A DNA stretch of 11,158 nt from Desulfocapsa sp. (GCA_020717935.1 DYDK01000035.1:1-11158); one strand, 5' to 3'; shown: positions 1-7,169, numbered from the stretch's first letter. The notes: generated from the letters alone by a model not told the origin. Made by a program: numbers and translations.

Positions 1-138
1 TCAATGAAACAGAGGGTTCCAAGGCTATTGCTTATCCATGATTGACGAGGTCTGAAATCGCACAGATTTGTTTTTGATCCTCAGCAGTTACCTGTGTTCA
101 TCTCTGTCCATTCGTGGTTCCTGGTTGTTAAACATTCG
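1..138. other. Non-coding region downstream of nifK with dispersed repeat
   Basis: No open frame with coding character is seen between the nifK stop and the window edge, so any further nif gene (nifE, nifN, nifB) lies outside. Positions 91-120 carry a CTGTGTTCA...CTGTCCATTCGTGGTTC-type phrase. It resembles dispersed GAACACAG / CCACGAA repeats common in Desulfobacterota intergenic DNA (recalled, not searched), and related TTCGTGGT text recurs at 11065-11072. No convincing terminator hairpin with a T-run was found. Confidence 0.5.
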
Positions 139-1512
139 TTACAGCACCAGCTCGAATTTTGACTCCGGATCATCCCGATCCTTACGATCCTGAATGACAC
201 CCAAAATCTTCTCCAGCAGTCGCAGAGCACCCTTATATCCCACCGTCGGGAAATACTGATGTCCCTGACGATCAAGGATGGGGAAGCCCCAGCGCACCAG
301 CGGGATATCTTCATCGCGGGCAATATACTTGCAGTAGGTGTTCCCAATAATCAGATCCACCGGCTCGTTCTTCATCCACTGATGGAGCAGGAACATATCG
401 CCCTTGGCCTTGACATTGACCGCAAACGGCATGTCCTTGGTAATCTCCTTGATGCGGCGTTCAAATCCCTTGCCGGGCGTGCCGGTAATAATATGCACCG
501 GACACATATCCATGGAGACCAGGAACTCGGTCATGGCAATGAGCTGATCAGGATCACCTACCAGCGCCACTTTTTTGTGGTACAGGTACTGATGCATATC
601 AGAGATCATGTCTACCAGCTGCCCCCGCTCCAGGGTAAGCTCATCCGGCACCGTGACCCCGGCGATGATGCGCAGGGCGTCAATAAACCGGTCGGTGGCC
701 TTCAGGCCGAAGGGCATATCCAGAACCTGACAGGGAACCTTGTTCTTGGTATCGAGTTCATGGGCCGCCGCGGCGGAGCACCATTCGCCAAGGGCCAGGG
801 TGCCGATGGAATCACCGGCTGATATGAGTTCTTCCACCGTGGTGCCGCCATCGGGAAACATTTTGTACTCCCCGGACAACGGGCCATTCAAAACGCCTGA
901 GGTATCAGGAAACATGATGGTCTTGACGCCGATCATCGTCGTCAGCCGCTTGATCTCTTCCATATCCGACGGCTCTACTCAGCCGGGGATAATATTCACC
1001 TTGCCGTTCTTCTTGCCGGTGGTCTCAGCAAGGCCTGCCATGGACTTGACCATGGTCGAAAAGCCGGTGACATGCGACCCCACATAACTGGGAGTGGAGG
1101 CGCTGATCATATACTTGCCCTCGGGAATCTTGCCCTCAGTGAGCGCCTTTTTCCGGATCTGTTTTAAATCATCGCCGATGGTCTCGGAAAGACAGGTGGT
1201 ATGGGCAGCGATAATCACGGGATTATAGACGGCAAAGATATTTTCAATGGCCTGCAACATATTGGCCTGACCGCCGAAGACCGACGATCCTTCAGTAAAG
1301 GAACTGGTGGCCGCTGATACCGGCTCTTTGTAATGCCTGGTCAGGGCGCTGCGATGATAGGCGCAACAGCCCTGCGAACCGTGACTGTGCGGCAAACAGC
1401 CATGGATGCCCAACGCGGCATACATGGCGCCGATAGGCTGGCAGGTCTTCGCCGGATTTATCATCAAGGCGCTGCGCTCGGTTATTTCTTTGGGTGTGTG
1501 TCGTAATAGCAT
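139..1512 (-). pseudogene. nifK: Nitrogenase MoFe protein beta chain NifK, interrupted by an in-frame TGA
   Basis: NifK pairs with NifD in the MoFe protein and shares the P-cluster. The frame is 457 codons plus a TAA stop, split by TGA at codon 178 into 177 and 279 residues with no frameshift. The first part has the expected P-cluster cysteines C24 (KTCQPIGA), C49 (HGSQGC) and C107 (TTCLSE), plus the TPSYVGSHVTG stretch. The second part has the RGQLVDM, GDPDQL, IIGNTYCKYIARD and VRWGFPILDR blocks and a normal C-terminus. The N-terminus is short, lacking the Azotobacter-type extension, as in clostridial and methanogen NifK. The start at 1512 is chosen for a GAGG six bases upstream. An ATG at 961-963, five codons after the TGA, could restart translation, but neither fragment alone would be expected to form a working subunit. 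It is either a broken gene, a sequence error or a recoded codon. The family assignment is very secure. Confidence 0.9.
979..981 (-). other. In-frame TGA codon inside nifK
   Basis: The minus strand reads NIIPG-TGA-VEPSD-MEEIKRL in one frame. The equivalent Azotobacter residue, recalled from its VPGFETYLGNF segment, is an aromatic Phe. A Trp (TGG) at this position would need one G-to-A change to give TGA. A weak stem downstream (970-974 with 944-948, inner GAU/AUC) does not place a G at the start of the apical loop as bacterial SECIS elements do. Confidence 0.9.
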
Positions 1513-1583
1513 GATTTACCTCAAAAATTGAGTGATTGAATACGGCGAAAACTCGCAAATACTTACAAGACAATGGGTAAGCC

Positions 1584-1633
1584 AAAAGGGCCAAAGACGA
1601 AGGATGCAGCGCAACGCAGTATTTAGCCCTTTT
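1584..1633 (-). other. Hairpin between nifD and nifK
   Basis: AAAAGGGC (1584-1591) and GCCCTTTT (1626-1633) are perfect 8-base inverted repeats. Beyond a C/A mismatch, three more A-T pairs (AAA/TTT) continue inwards, with a smaller TGC/GCA stem in the loop. It lies in the 133-base nifD-nifK spacer, starting 12 bases after the nifD stop. In the mRNA it may slow decay from the nifD 3' end or partly terminate transcription. Confidence 0.5.
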
Positions 1634-1645
1634 CGCGACGCCATC

Positions 1646-3283
1646 CTATTCCCAGCCGTATGTAGCTGATAATTGTGGATTGTCCTGCCAGGGGGCCTTC
1701 ATATAGCTCCAGACCTTGCTGTTTACCAGGCGATCGATCTCATGATAAAAGTTGATCGCACCCTCAAACCCGGCATACGGCCCGCCTGAATCATAGCTGT
1801 GCAGCTGCTTCATGGGCACACCGAGCTTCTGGATAGAGTATTTCTCCTTGATTCCGGCACAGAAGATATCCGGTTTCATCAGCTCCACCAGCCTTTCCGC
1901 CTCATACTGATTCAAGTCATCAATAATGAGGGTCCCTTTATCCATATCAGGAACCAATCCGTCATAATGTTTGAACTTGTAGCCGGCATCTTCCAGCGCC
2001 TTGATCTCCTCAGCGCTTTTGCGTGGATTGAAGCGGGTTGCATCGGCCTCGACCTCCAGTTCTTCAATGTTCCGACTGTCGGCATCGACCTTGAGATCGG
2101 GAATAACCTGCCGTCCCTCATAGTCATCACGATGGGCAAACTCATAACCGGCGGAGATGGTTCGCATCCCCATTTCTTTAAACAGCTCCTGATAATGATG
2201 GGCTCGGGAACCTCCGACAAACATCATCGCCGTCTTGCCGCTGGTTCGTGGCATGACTTCGGCCCGCGCGGCCTCAACCTTCGGCATCTCCTCGGCAATA
2301 ACAGCCTCCACCCGATCAATGAACTCCTGATCACCAAAGTACTGGGCGATCTTACGCAGTGACTTGGCCGTGGCATCGGCGCCGATAAAGTTCACCTTGA
2401 TCCAGGGGATGCCGTATTTGACCTCCAGCATGTCGGCCACATAGTTGATGGAGCGGTGGCACATAACGGCGTTCAGGTCGGCCTTATGGGCTGAGGCGAA
2501 CTGGTCGTAGGTCGAGTTGCCGGAAAAGGTGGAGATATTGGTGATGCCGCATTTTTTGAAGATGCGGTCGATCTCAAAACCGTCACCGCCGATATTGTAC
2601 TCGCCCAGCAGGTTGATCTTGTACTTGCCGGGTTTTTCCGCATCGTTTTCGCCGACGATATGCCTGAACACCTGATTGTTGGCGATATGATGGCCGGCAG
2701 ACTGGGAAACGCCCTTGTAGCCTTCGCAGGAGAAGGCATAGACATTGCAATCGCCGAACTTTTCCTTCATCCGCTTAGTCACGGTATGGATATCATCACC
2801 GATCAACCCCACCGGACAGGTGGCGAAGACGGCAATAGAGCGGGGATGAAAGAGGTCATAGGCCTCCTGAATGGCCGCCGCCAGCTTCTTCTCACCACCG
2901 AAGATGATGTCTGAATCCTGCATGTCAGTACTGAAGCAGTAATTCATGTAGTTCTCGCCATTCTCTCCGGCATCGGTCTGGTTGCGGCGGGTCAGCCAGG
3001 CGTAAAAACTACAGCCGATGGGCCCATGCACCAGGTTGACGATATCGCGGGTCGGCCCCATGATAACCCCCTTGCAGCCGGCATAGGTACAACCGCGCAT
3101 GGTGATGATTCCGGGAGTCGTACGAACATTGGCCGTAATCTCGGGCGTTTCATTGCCGAGGGCCTCATTGATCATGATCTGCTTGGAACGCTTGCGAGCC
3201 ACCTTCGACGGGTACTTGGACAGCAGATCCGCCTTGACATGGGCAGGGTCCCATTGCACTATTTTTTTCTTTGTTGTTGCCAT
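1646..3283 (-). CDS. nifD: Nitrogenase MoFe protein alpha chain NifD
   Basis: NifD carries the FeMo-cofactor active site that reduces N2 to ammonia and shares the P-cluster with NifK. The 545-residue frame is intact. P-cluster ligands C65 (RGCTYAGCKG), C91 (HGPIGCSFY) and C156 (ATCPVGLIGDD) are present. So are the cofactor ligands C275 (VMCHRSINY) and H495 (QLHSYDSGGPYAG). Active-site neighbours V73, R99, Q194 and H198 are also kept. An insertion of roughly 50 residues around 386-435 (after GYEFAHRDDYEG) marks the clostridial/methanogen/deltaproteobacterial type. No delta-subunit gene lies between alpha and beta genes, arguing against a V-only or Fe-only enzyme. The start is supported by AAGGAG eight bases upstream. 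The stop is TAG, and the C-terminus matches the family length. Confidence 0.98.
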   Translation of the reverse strand: MATTKKKIVQWDPAHVKADLLSKYPSKVARKRSKQIMINEALGNETPEITANVRTTPGIITMRGCTYAGCKGVIMGPTRDIVNLVHGPIGCSFYAWLTRRNQTDAGENGENYMNYCFSTDMQDSDIIFGGEKKLAAAIQEAYDLFHPRSIAVFATCPVGLIGDDIHTVTKRMKEKFGDCNVYAFSCEGYKGVSQSAGHHIANNQVFRHIVGENDAEKPGKYKINLLGEYNIGGDGFEIDRIFKKCGITNISTFSGNSTYDQFASAHKADLNAVMCHRSINYVADMLEVKYGIPWIKVNFIGADATAKSLRKIAQYFGDQEFIDRVEAVIAEEMPKVEAARAEVMPRTSGKTAMMFVGGSRAHHYQELFKEMGMRTISAGYEFAHRDDYEGRQVIPDLKVDADSRNIEELEVEADATRFNPRKSAEEIKALEDAGYKFKHYDGLVPDMDKGTLIIDDLNQYEAERLVELMKPDIFCAGIKEKYSIQKLGVPMKQLHSYDSGGPYAGFEGAINFYHEIDRLVNSKVWSYMKAPWQDNPQLSATYGWE

Positions 3284-3305
3284 TTCACCTACTCCTTATT
3301 GATTG

Positions 3306-3396
3306 AGGTGGAGAGACTGAAGATCGAAGGGGATTGATGGGCACGCTCTGTCGGCCTTTGCCCATCCTACCCCGTCAGCCTTCAGTCTATCCACCT
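3306..3396 (-). repeat. 91-nt near-perfect palindrome between nifI2 and nifD
   Basis: Outer arms 3306-3322 and 3380-3396 pair at 16 of 17 positions (AGGTGGAGAGACTGAAG against its complement). GGGG/CCCC pairs in the middle. Inner arms GATGGGCA (3336-3343) and TGCCCATC (3359-3366) pair perfectly. All three layers share the same centre near 3351. It fills most of the nifI2-nifD spacer and would fold in the operon mRNA just before the nifD ribosome binding site. It could be a REP-like repeat, an RNA stabiliser or a processing site. Confidence 0.75.
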
Positions 3397-3407
3397 TCAG
3401 CCTAAAA
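3393..3407 (+). repeat. 15-bp inverted repeat, copy downstream of nifI2
   Basis: ACCTTCAGCCTAAAA here is the exact reverse complement of 4176-4190. The two copies lie just outside the nifI2 stop and upstream of the nifI1 start, so they bracket the PII-like gene pair. Confidence 0.7.
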
Positions 3408-3409
3408 CA

Positions 3410-3784
3410 TTAGACGATGGATTTGAGCCCTGTCTCTCCGGTACGCACCCGAACCGCATCCGCCACCGGCAAGACAAAGATCTTGCCGTCACCAGGCTTG
3501 CCGGTCTGATTGGTCTTGATAAGCGCCTCGACCACATCACTCACCTGCTCATCTTTCACCACCACCGTCACCATCCGTTTGGCATAGAGCTTGCCTTTCT
3601 CACCAAGGAGGGAGGCGGCCTCTTCATAGCCCTGATTCGCTCCCTCAAGGATATGGATATTGGCAAAACCCTTGCCTCGGCCATGGGCCTCGTGGGCAAA
3701 AAAGGCGTCAATACCGGCATCAGTCAGGGCCTGCTTGGTCTGATTCATCATATTTATGCGTACAACGGCGATCACCTCTTTCAT
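3410..3784 (-). CDS. nifI2: PII-like nitrogenase regulator NifI2 (GlnB-2 type)
   Basis: NifI2 (124 residues) partners with NifI1 in a complex that binds the MoFe protein and blocks its docking with NifH when nitrogen is plentiful; 2-oxoglutarate and ATP release the block. This role is known from methanogen work and is inferred here. The sequence shows the PII fold signature: MKEVIAVVRI at the N-terminus, HGRGKG at 34-39 before the T-loop, and TGKPGDGKIFVLPV at 94-107, the nucleotide-binding C-terminal motif. The T-loop (about 40-68) is longer and different from GlnB, with no GlnB-type uridylylated Tyr context evident. The start ATG overlaps the nifI1 stop as ATGA, so the two are translationally coupled. 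A GGGGG stretch precedes the start. The stop is TAA. Confidence 0.95.
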   Translation of the reverse strand: MKEVIAVVRINMMNQTKQALTDAGIDAFFAHEAHGRGKGFANIHILEGANQGYEEAASLLGEKGKLYAKRMVTVVVKDEQVSDVVEALIKTNQTGKPGDGKIFVLPVADAVRVRTGETGLKSIV

Positions 3785-4137
3785 ACCGGCCCCCTTTCGG
3801 ATTCGAATTCCGTCTCCTTGACCCCAGAGCTGATGGTGTACGCCTCTTCCACATCACTGACAAAAATCTTGCCGTCGCCAAAGGCGCCTTTGGTGCCGGA
3901 CTTAGCTGTTTTCATGATGGTGTCGAGGACAAAATCCTTATCCGCAGGGTTGATCACGCTCATGAGCATGACTTTGGGAATTTCATCATAGGTAACATCG
4001 CCGATCTTGATGCCGCGCTGCTTGCCGCGCCCGGCCACCGCGTATTTAGTCACCGAGGGAAATCCTGCATCCATAAGGGCGGCAAGGATTTTGTCCGCTT
4101 TCTCTGGTCTGACAATGGCTCTGATCATGGTCAACAT
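3781..4137 (-). CDS. nifI1: PII-like nitrogenase regulator NifI1 (GlnB-1 type)
   Basis: NifI1 (118 residues) is the first of the PII-like pair that switches nitrogenase activity off post-translationally. The sequence has the PII N-terminus (MIRAIVRPEKADKI), VAGRGKQRGIKIGD at 34-47 leading into the T-loop, and GAFGDGKIFVSDVEEAYTI at about 84-102, which is diagnostic for the NifI1 branch. The first ATG is chosen because GGAG sits seven bases upstream; a second Met at residue 4 would give the more usual MIRAI start but is too far from that site. Its TGA stop overlaps the nifI2 ATG, showing that TGA is used as a normal stop in this operon. A hairpin lies between nifH and this gene. Confidence 0.95.
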   Translation of the reverse strand: MLTMIRAIVRPEKADKILAALMDAGFPSVTKYAVAGRGKQRGIKIGDVTYDEIPKVMLMSVINPADKDFVLDTIMKTAKSGTKGAFGDGKIFVSDVEEAYTISSGVKETEFESERGPV

Positions 4138-4175
4138 ATTATTTCTCCATATATTATCTATTTAATTTTATAAAT

Positions 4176-4190
4176 TTTTAGGCTGAAGGT
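4176..4190 (-). repeat. 15-bp inverted repeat, copy upstream of nifI1
   Basis: On the minus strand this reads ACCTTCAGCCTAAAA, identical to plus-strand 3393-3407. It also forms the 3' arm of the nifH-nifI1 hairpin. Confidence 0.7.
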
Positions 4191-4199
4191 CTTCAGCCT
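4180..4199 (-). other. Hairpin between nifH and nifI1
   Basis: AGGCTGAAG and CTTCAGCCT form a perfect 9-base inverted repeat separated by two bases (realistically 8 pairs with a GGTC/GACC loop), beginning five bases after the nifH stop. The mRNA continues AAAAATTTATAAA rather than a U-run, so it is a poor terminator. Similar hairpins after nifH stabilise the nifH message in other diazotrophs, giving the excess of Fe protein that nitrogenase needs. Confidence 0.6.
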
Positions 4200-4204
4200 G
4201 CTCC

Positions 4205-5050
<846 letters not shown>

Positions 5051-5139
5051 TTAAAATTTGTACCACCTGTGTGAAACACGGTGCCTTCAAAATGTTCTCC
5101 CGATGAAAGCAGCCCCTCTCATTGCCTTACCATGACTAT

Positions 5140-5155
5140 TACAAAGGCTGTGCCA
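5140..5155 (-). promoter_or_regulatory. Sigma-54-like promoter of nifH operon
   Basis: The minus strand reads TGGCACAGCCTTTGTA: a perfect -24 TGGCAC, five bases, then TTGTA where TTGCA is usual. Spacing is correct; the -12 GC is GT, which weakens it. Predicted transcription would start near 5129, leaving about a 100-nt leader before nifH. The paired upstream TGT-N10-ACA site supports the call. Confidence 0.65.
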
Positions 5156-5244
5156 GAAGATTAAAAAATTCGTAAATGCTTATACGACAAGGGATTCAGC
5201 GGTTTTTCGTTTGGAGAGAGAGAAGAGCGAGCAGTCATCGAATT

Positions 5245-5260
5245 TGTGCCAAAGATGACA
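5245..5260 (-). promoter_or_regulatory. NifA-type upstream activator site (TGT-N10-ACA)
   Basis: TGT, ten bases (GCCAAAGATG), then ACA match the palindromic NifA binding consensus. It sits about 90 bases upstream of the -24 element, inside the usual range for enhancer-type activation of sigma-54 promoters. The short consensus can occur by chance, so the spacing to the promoter is the main support. No nifA gene is in the window. Confidence 0.55.
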
Positions 5261-5314
5261 ATTTGAGGAAGATACGACAATTTGGTAGCAAAAGAGAGGC
5301 GGTATAAAAATGGG

Positions 5315-5331
5315 CACATCTTGAAGATGTG
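5315..5331. promoter_or_regulatory. 17-bp perfect palindrome, possible operator
   Basis: CACATCTT-G-AAGATGTG is perfectly symmetric about one base. It lies about 55 bases beyond the NifA-type site and some 160 bases upstream of the -24 element. Its size and symmetry suit a dimeric repressor or activator site, but no regulator can be named; it could also be a small cruciform or repeat remnant. Confidence 0.3.
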
Positions 5332-5597
5332 AATTATATCGCCACAAAGCACACAGAGGAATTCAGAGATTCAGCAGGAGACTCCACTTCTAAATCAAAA
5401 TGGAAACACGAAGGCAAGCGAGTCGGGGAGGTGCAGTATCAAATGATTGACACCGCAAAGAAAGCCTATCCAATAAATATGTTATGAGATGCGAGGAAGT
5501 CTCTCGGCGCGTAGAGGTTCAGGCCTGATCCTCTACAGATATGTATCATCTAAACCCTGCAATCGGTTGAGTATCCTTTCAAAATCTTTTTTTGAGG

Positions 5598-5641
5598 CAC
5601 AGAAGAACACAGATCGTAAAAAAAAACTGTGTTCTTCTGTG
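5598..5641. repeat. Perfect 15-bp hairpin downstream of the porin gene
   Basis: CACAGAAGAACACAG (5598-5612) and CTGTGTTCTTCTGTG (5627-5641) are perfect complements around a 14-base loop with nine A residues. The T/A run is in the loop and not after the stem, so it is not a textbook terminator in either direction. It may still end porin transcription, 82 bases past that stop. The arm sequence resembles the dispersed GAACACAG repeats. Confidence 0.65.
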
Positions 5642-5722
5642 GTTTCTTCACGCCACACAAATCTTCAGTCTTCGTTGTTCCCGTTTACGGTGATGGAAGT
5701 TTTTTTTGTTACTACCATTGGC

Positions 5723-7090
5723 TTAAAACTTATAACTCACATCAAACTGATAGATACTGACCTGATCTTCCTTAGCCGCCCAATCTTCAACACGCTCGAA
5801 GTTTAAGAAGGTGAAGTCGGTTGACCAGTTTTTGGTGATATTATATCCAAGCTGAGCGCGCCAGCCCTGCTTGTTGGTCTTGGACAGGCCATCGCCAAAA
5901 TCAGAGTCGGAAAGGTAGCCAAACAGGGAGTCGGCCTCCACCACTGAATACGCCAAGCCCATCTTGAAGGACTCATAGGTGCCGTCAATACCAACAACCC
6001 AGCCCATATCATTATCTTCGGGCAGGCCTGGGAATTTGCTGCCCGCCTGACCATGCTTGCCATCAGCGCCAAAGTTCATCCACAGTTGACCATAGGATTT
6101 GAGCTTGACCGGGCCCACCGGAACACTGACATCGGCATAGATGTCACCAATACTCAGGTCGTAGGCATCGGGATCAACACCGCCCAGGCCTAATGACGAT
6201 TTGGTTGCCGGTTTCGCTGGATCTGCTTCAAAATCGTGATCCAGAGTCCATTCCTCACTGATCATCTCATTGCTGTACACCTGATAGCCGGAGGCAAGTG
6301 TGAATTTGCCTTTTTCACTGAAGGCGCCTTTGTAACCCACCTAGCCCATGTAGAGCATGGCGGTGTTGTCATCCTGGACTAACTTTGCCCCATAGGCGCC
6401 ACCGGTGGCAAAGAGCCCTTCTTTCTGACCATAGGCCAGAGTCAGTCCCGCCAGCCGCACATCACCATCCCAATAGACCCAGGAGGTTGTATAAGGATTC
6501 TCGGACTGGCCAAGCATCATGCTGAAATCATTCCATTTGTGTTTTGCATAGGCATAGTCAAGACGAATGTCGCCGGTCTCAAAAGGTTTGACTTCACTCC
6601 AGGAATCATTGGTGCTGGTGGGATCATCGCTACCGCTGGCAAGTCCGGCTGCGGCCTGCCAGGTTTCAGCCTTATTATCCCAGACTCCGCCCAGACGAAA
6701 ACGGGTACGGAATCGCTCGCGGCTAATGTCGTCGTCTGAGTCTTTATATTCCTTGTCCCGCATCTCATAACGGACGCGGAGGTCACCTTTGAGCTTTATG
6801 CCGTCAATGAACTCATTGCTCGCCACGGCAAAGCCTTTTTTGGCCTCAAGGGCTTCAATATGCTCACCGTTGGCTGCCACCTTGTTTTTCAGATATTCCA
6901 TATCCCCAGGGGATGTCGCCTTGGCATTTTTGAGCATGTCGATCTCGGCCTGCTGGCTGGAGACCTGGGCCCGCAATTCCTTGAGTTCGCGCAGGATGGC
7001 ATCGTTGCTCGTGCCACCACCAGCCAGGGCTGCGGCGGGCAGATACAGGCAACAGCCGAGGGCGGCTACCGTTGATAATACCTTTTTCAT
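5723..7090 (-). pseudogene. Putative outer-membrane porin (Porin_5-like), interrupted by in-frame TAG
   Basis: The frame encodes 455 positions. A signal peptide (MKKVLSTVAALGCCLYLPAAALA, cut near residue 23) is followed by a coiled-coil segment at about 30-85 rich in Leu/Glu/Lys heptads, then a beta-barrel ending in Phe (VSYKF), as outer-membrane barrels do. KGDLRVRYE, RERFRTRFRLG, ASGSDDPTSTNDSW and ADSLFGYLSDSDFGDG fit the putative-porin family (Porin_5 as I recall it). The start at 7090 is chosen for AGGAG seven bases upstream and the signal peptide; a longer start at 7147 would bury it. TAG at codon 250 splits the barrel; codon 251 is GTG, but restart there would lack a signal peptide. 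Position beside pstS suggests phosphate or anion uptake, which is inference only. The stop is TAA. Confidence 0.8.
6341..6343 (-). other. In-frame TAG codon inside the porin gene
   Basis: The minus strand reads AMLYMG-TAG-VGYKGAF in one frame, within what looks like a barrel strand. CAG (Gln) to TAG is a single transition; AAG (Lys) to TAG is a single transversion. Coding character and family motifs continue on both sides. Confidence 0.9.
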
Positions 7091-7140
7091 TGTCTTCTCC
7101 TTTCTCCGTAAAAATGAAATGCTGGAACCCCTCTTCTTTG

Positions 7141-7169
7141 CCCCCATTGGACAGATGGGAGGTTTTTTT
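7141..7169 (+). terminator. Terminator-like hairpin in the porin leader, plus orientation
   Basis: CCCAT (7143-7147) and ATGGG (7155-7159) form a stem with a 7-base loop, extended by CC/GG across a bulged A, and seven T residues follow at 7163-7169. It would stop plus-strand transcription, yet no plus-strand gene precedes it. It may stop antisense RNA crossing the porin gene from reaching pstS, or act as a leader hairpin of the porin mRNA on the minus strand. Confidence 0.35.

Larger units (their letters stand above)
5156..5597. other. Non-coding upstream region of nifH with repeat fragments
   Basis: Apart from the sites listed separately, no gene is credible here. Short open frames on either strand lack family resemblance or good ribosome binding sites and run through repeat-like text. 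Positions 5341-5360 (CCACAAAGCACACAGAGG) resemble dispersed Desulfobacterota repeats. CCTGCAATC-GG-TTGAGT (5556-5572) recurs at 11037-11053 with only the two central bases changed. Confidence 0.5.

Noticed and set aside
259..822. A 187-codon plus-strand open frame opposite nifK.
   Set aside because: It is antisense to clearly conserved nifK codons and its product resembles no family; it reflects codon bias of the real gene. Similar plus-strand frames opposite nifD and nifH were dropped for the same reason.
979..981. Global reassignment of TGA to Trp (code 4 or 25).
   Set aside because: nifI1 ends in a TGA that overlaps the nifI2 start in the usual ATGA coupling, and Trp elsewhere is TGG. Only a local event can explain the nifK codon.
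944..981. A bacterial SECIS element after the nifK TGA.
   Set aside because: Only a 5-bp stem with a 3x3 internal loop and a 3-bp upper stem can be drawn, and the apical loop begins A-U rather than with the usual G. Sec at this non-redox position would also be odd.
1646..3283. Alternative vanadium or iron-only nitrogenase.
   Set aside because: There is no delta-subunit gene between alpha and beta genes, and NifD has the long insertion and motifs of clostridial-type molybdenum enzymes.
5072..5086. A second sigma-54-like site (AGGCAC-N5-TTCAC) nearer nifH.
   Set aside because: It misses the first base of TGGCAC and the GC of the -12 element; the site at 5140-5155 is better and is matched by an upstream activator site.
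5161..5352. A 63-codon minus-strand frame upstream of nifH.
   Set aside because: It covers the NifA-type site and the 17-bp palindrome, and its product has low-complexity, non-conserved character.
5489..5806. A 105-codon plus-strand frame.
   Set aside because: It runs through the perfect hairpin at 5598-5641 and into the porin C-terminus on the other strand, so it is unlikely to be coding.
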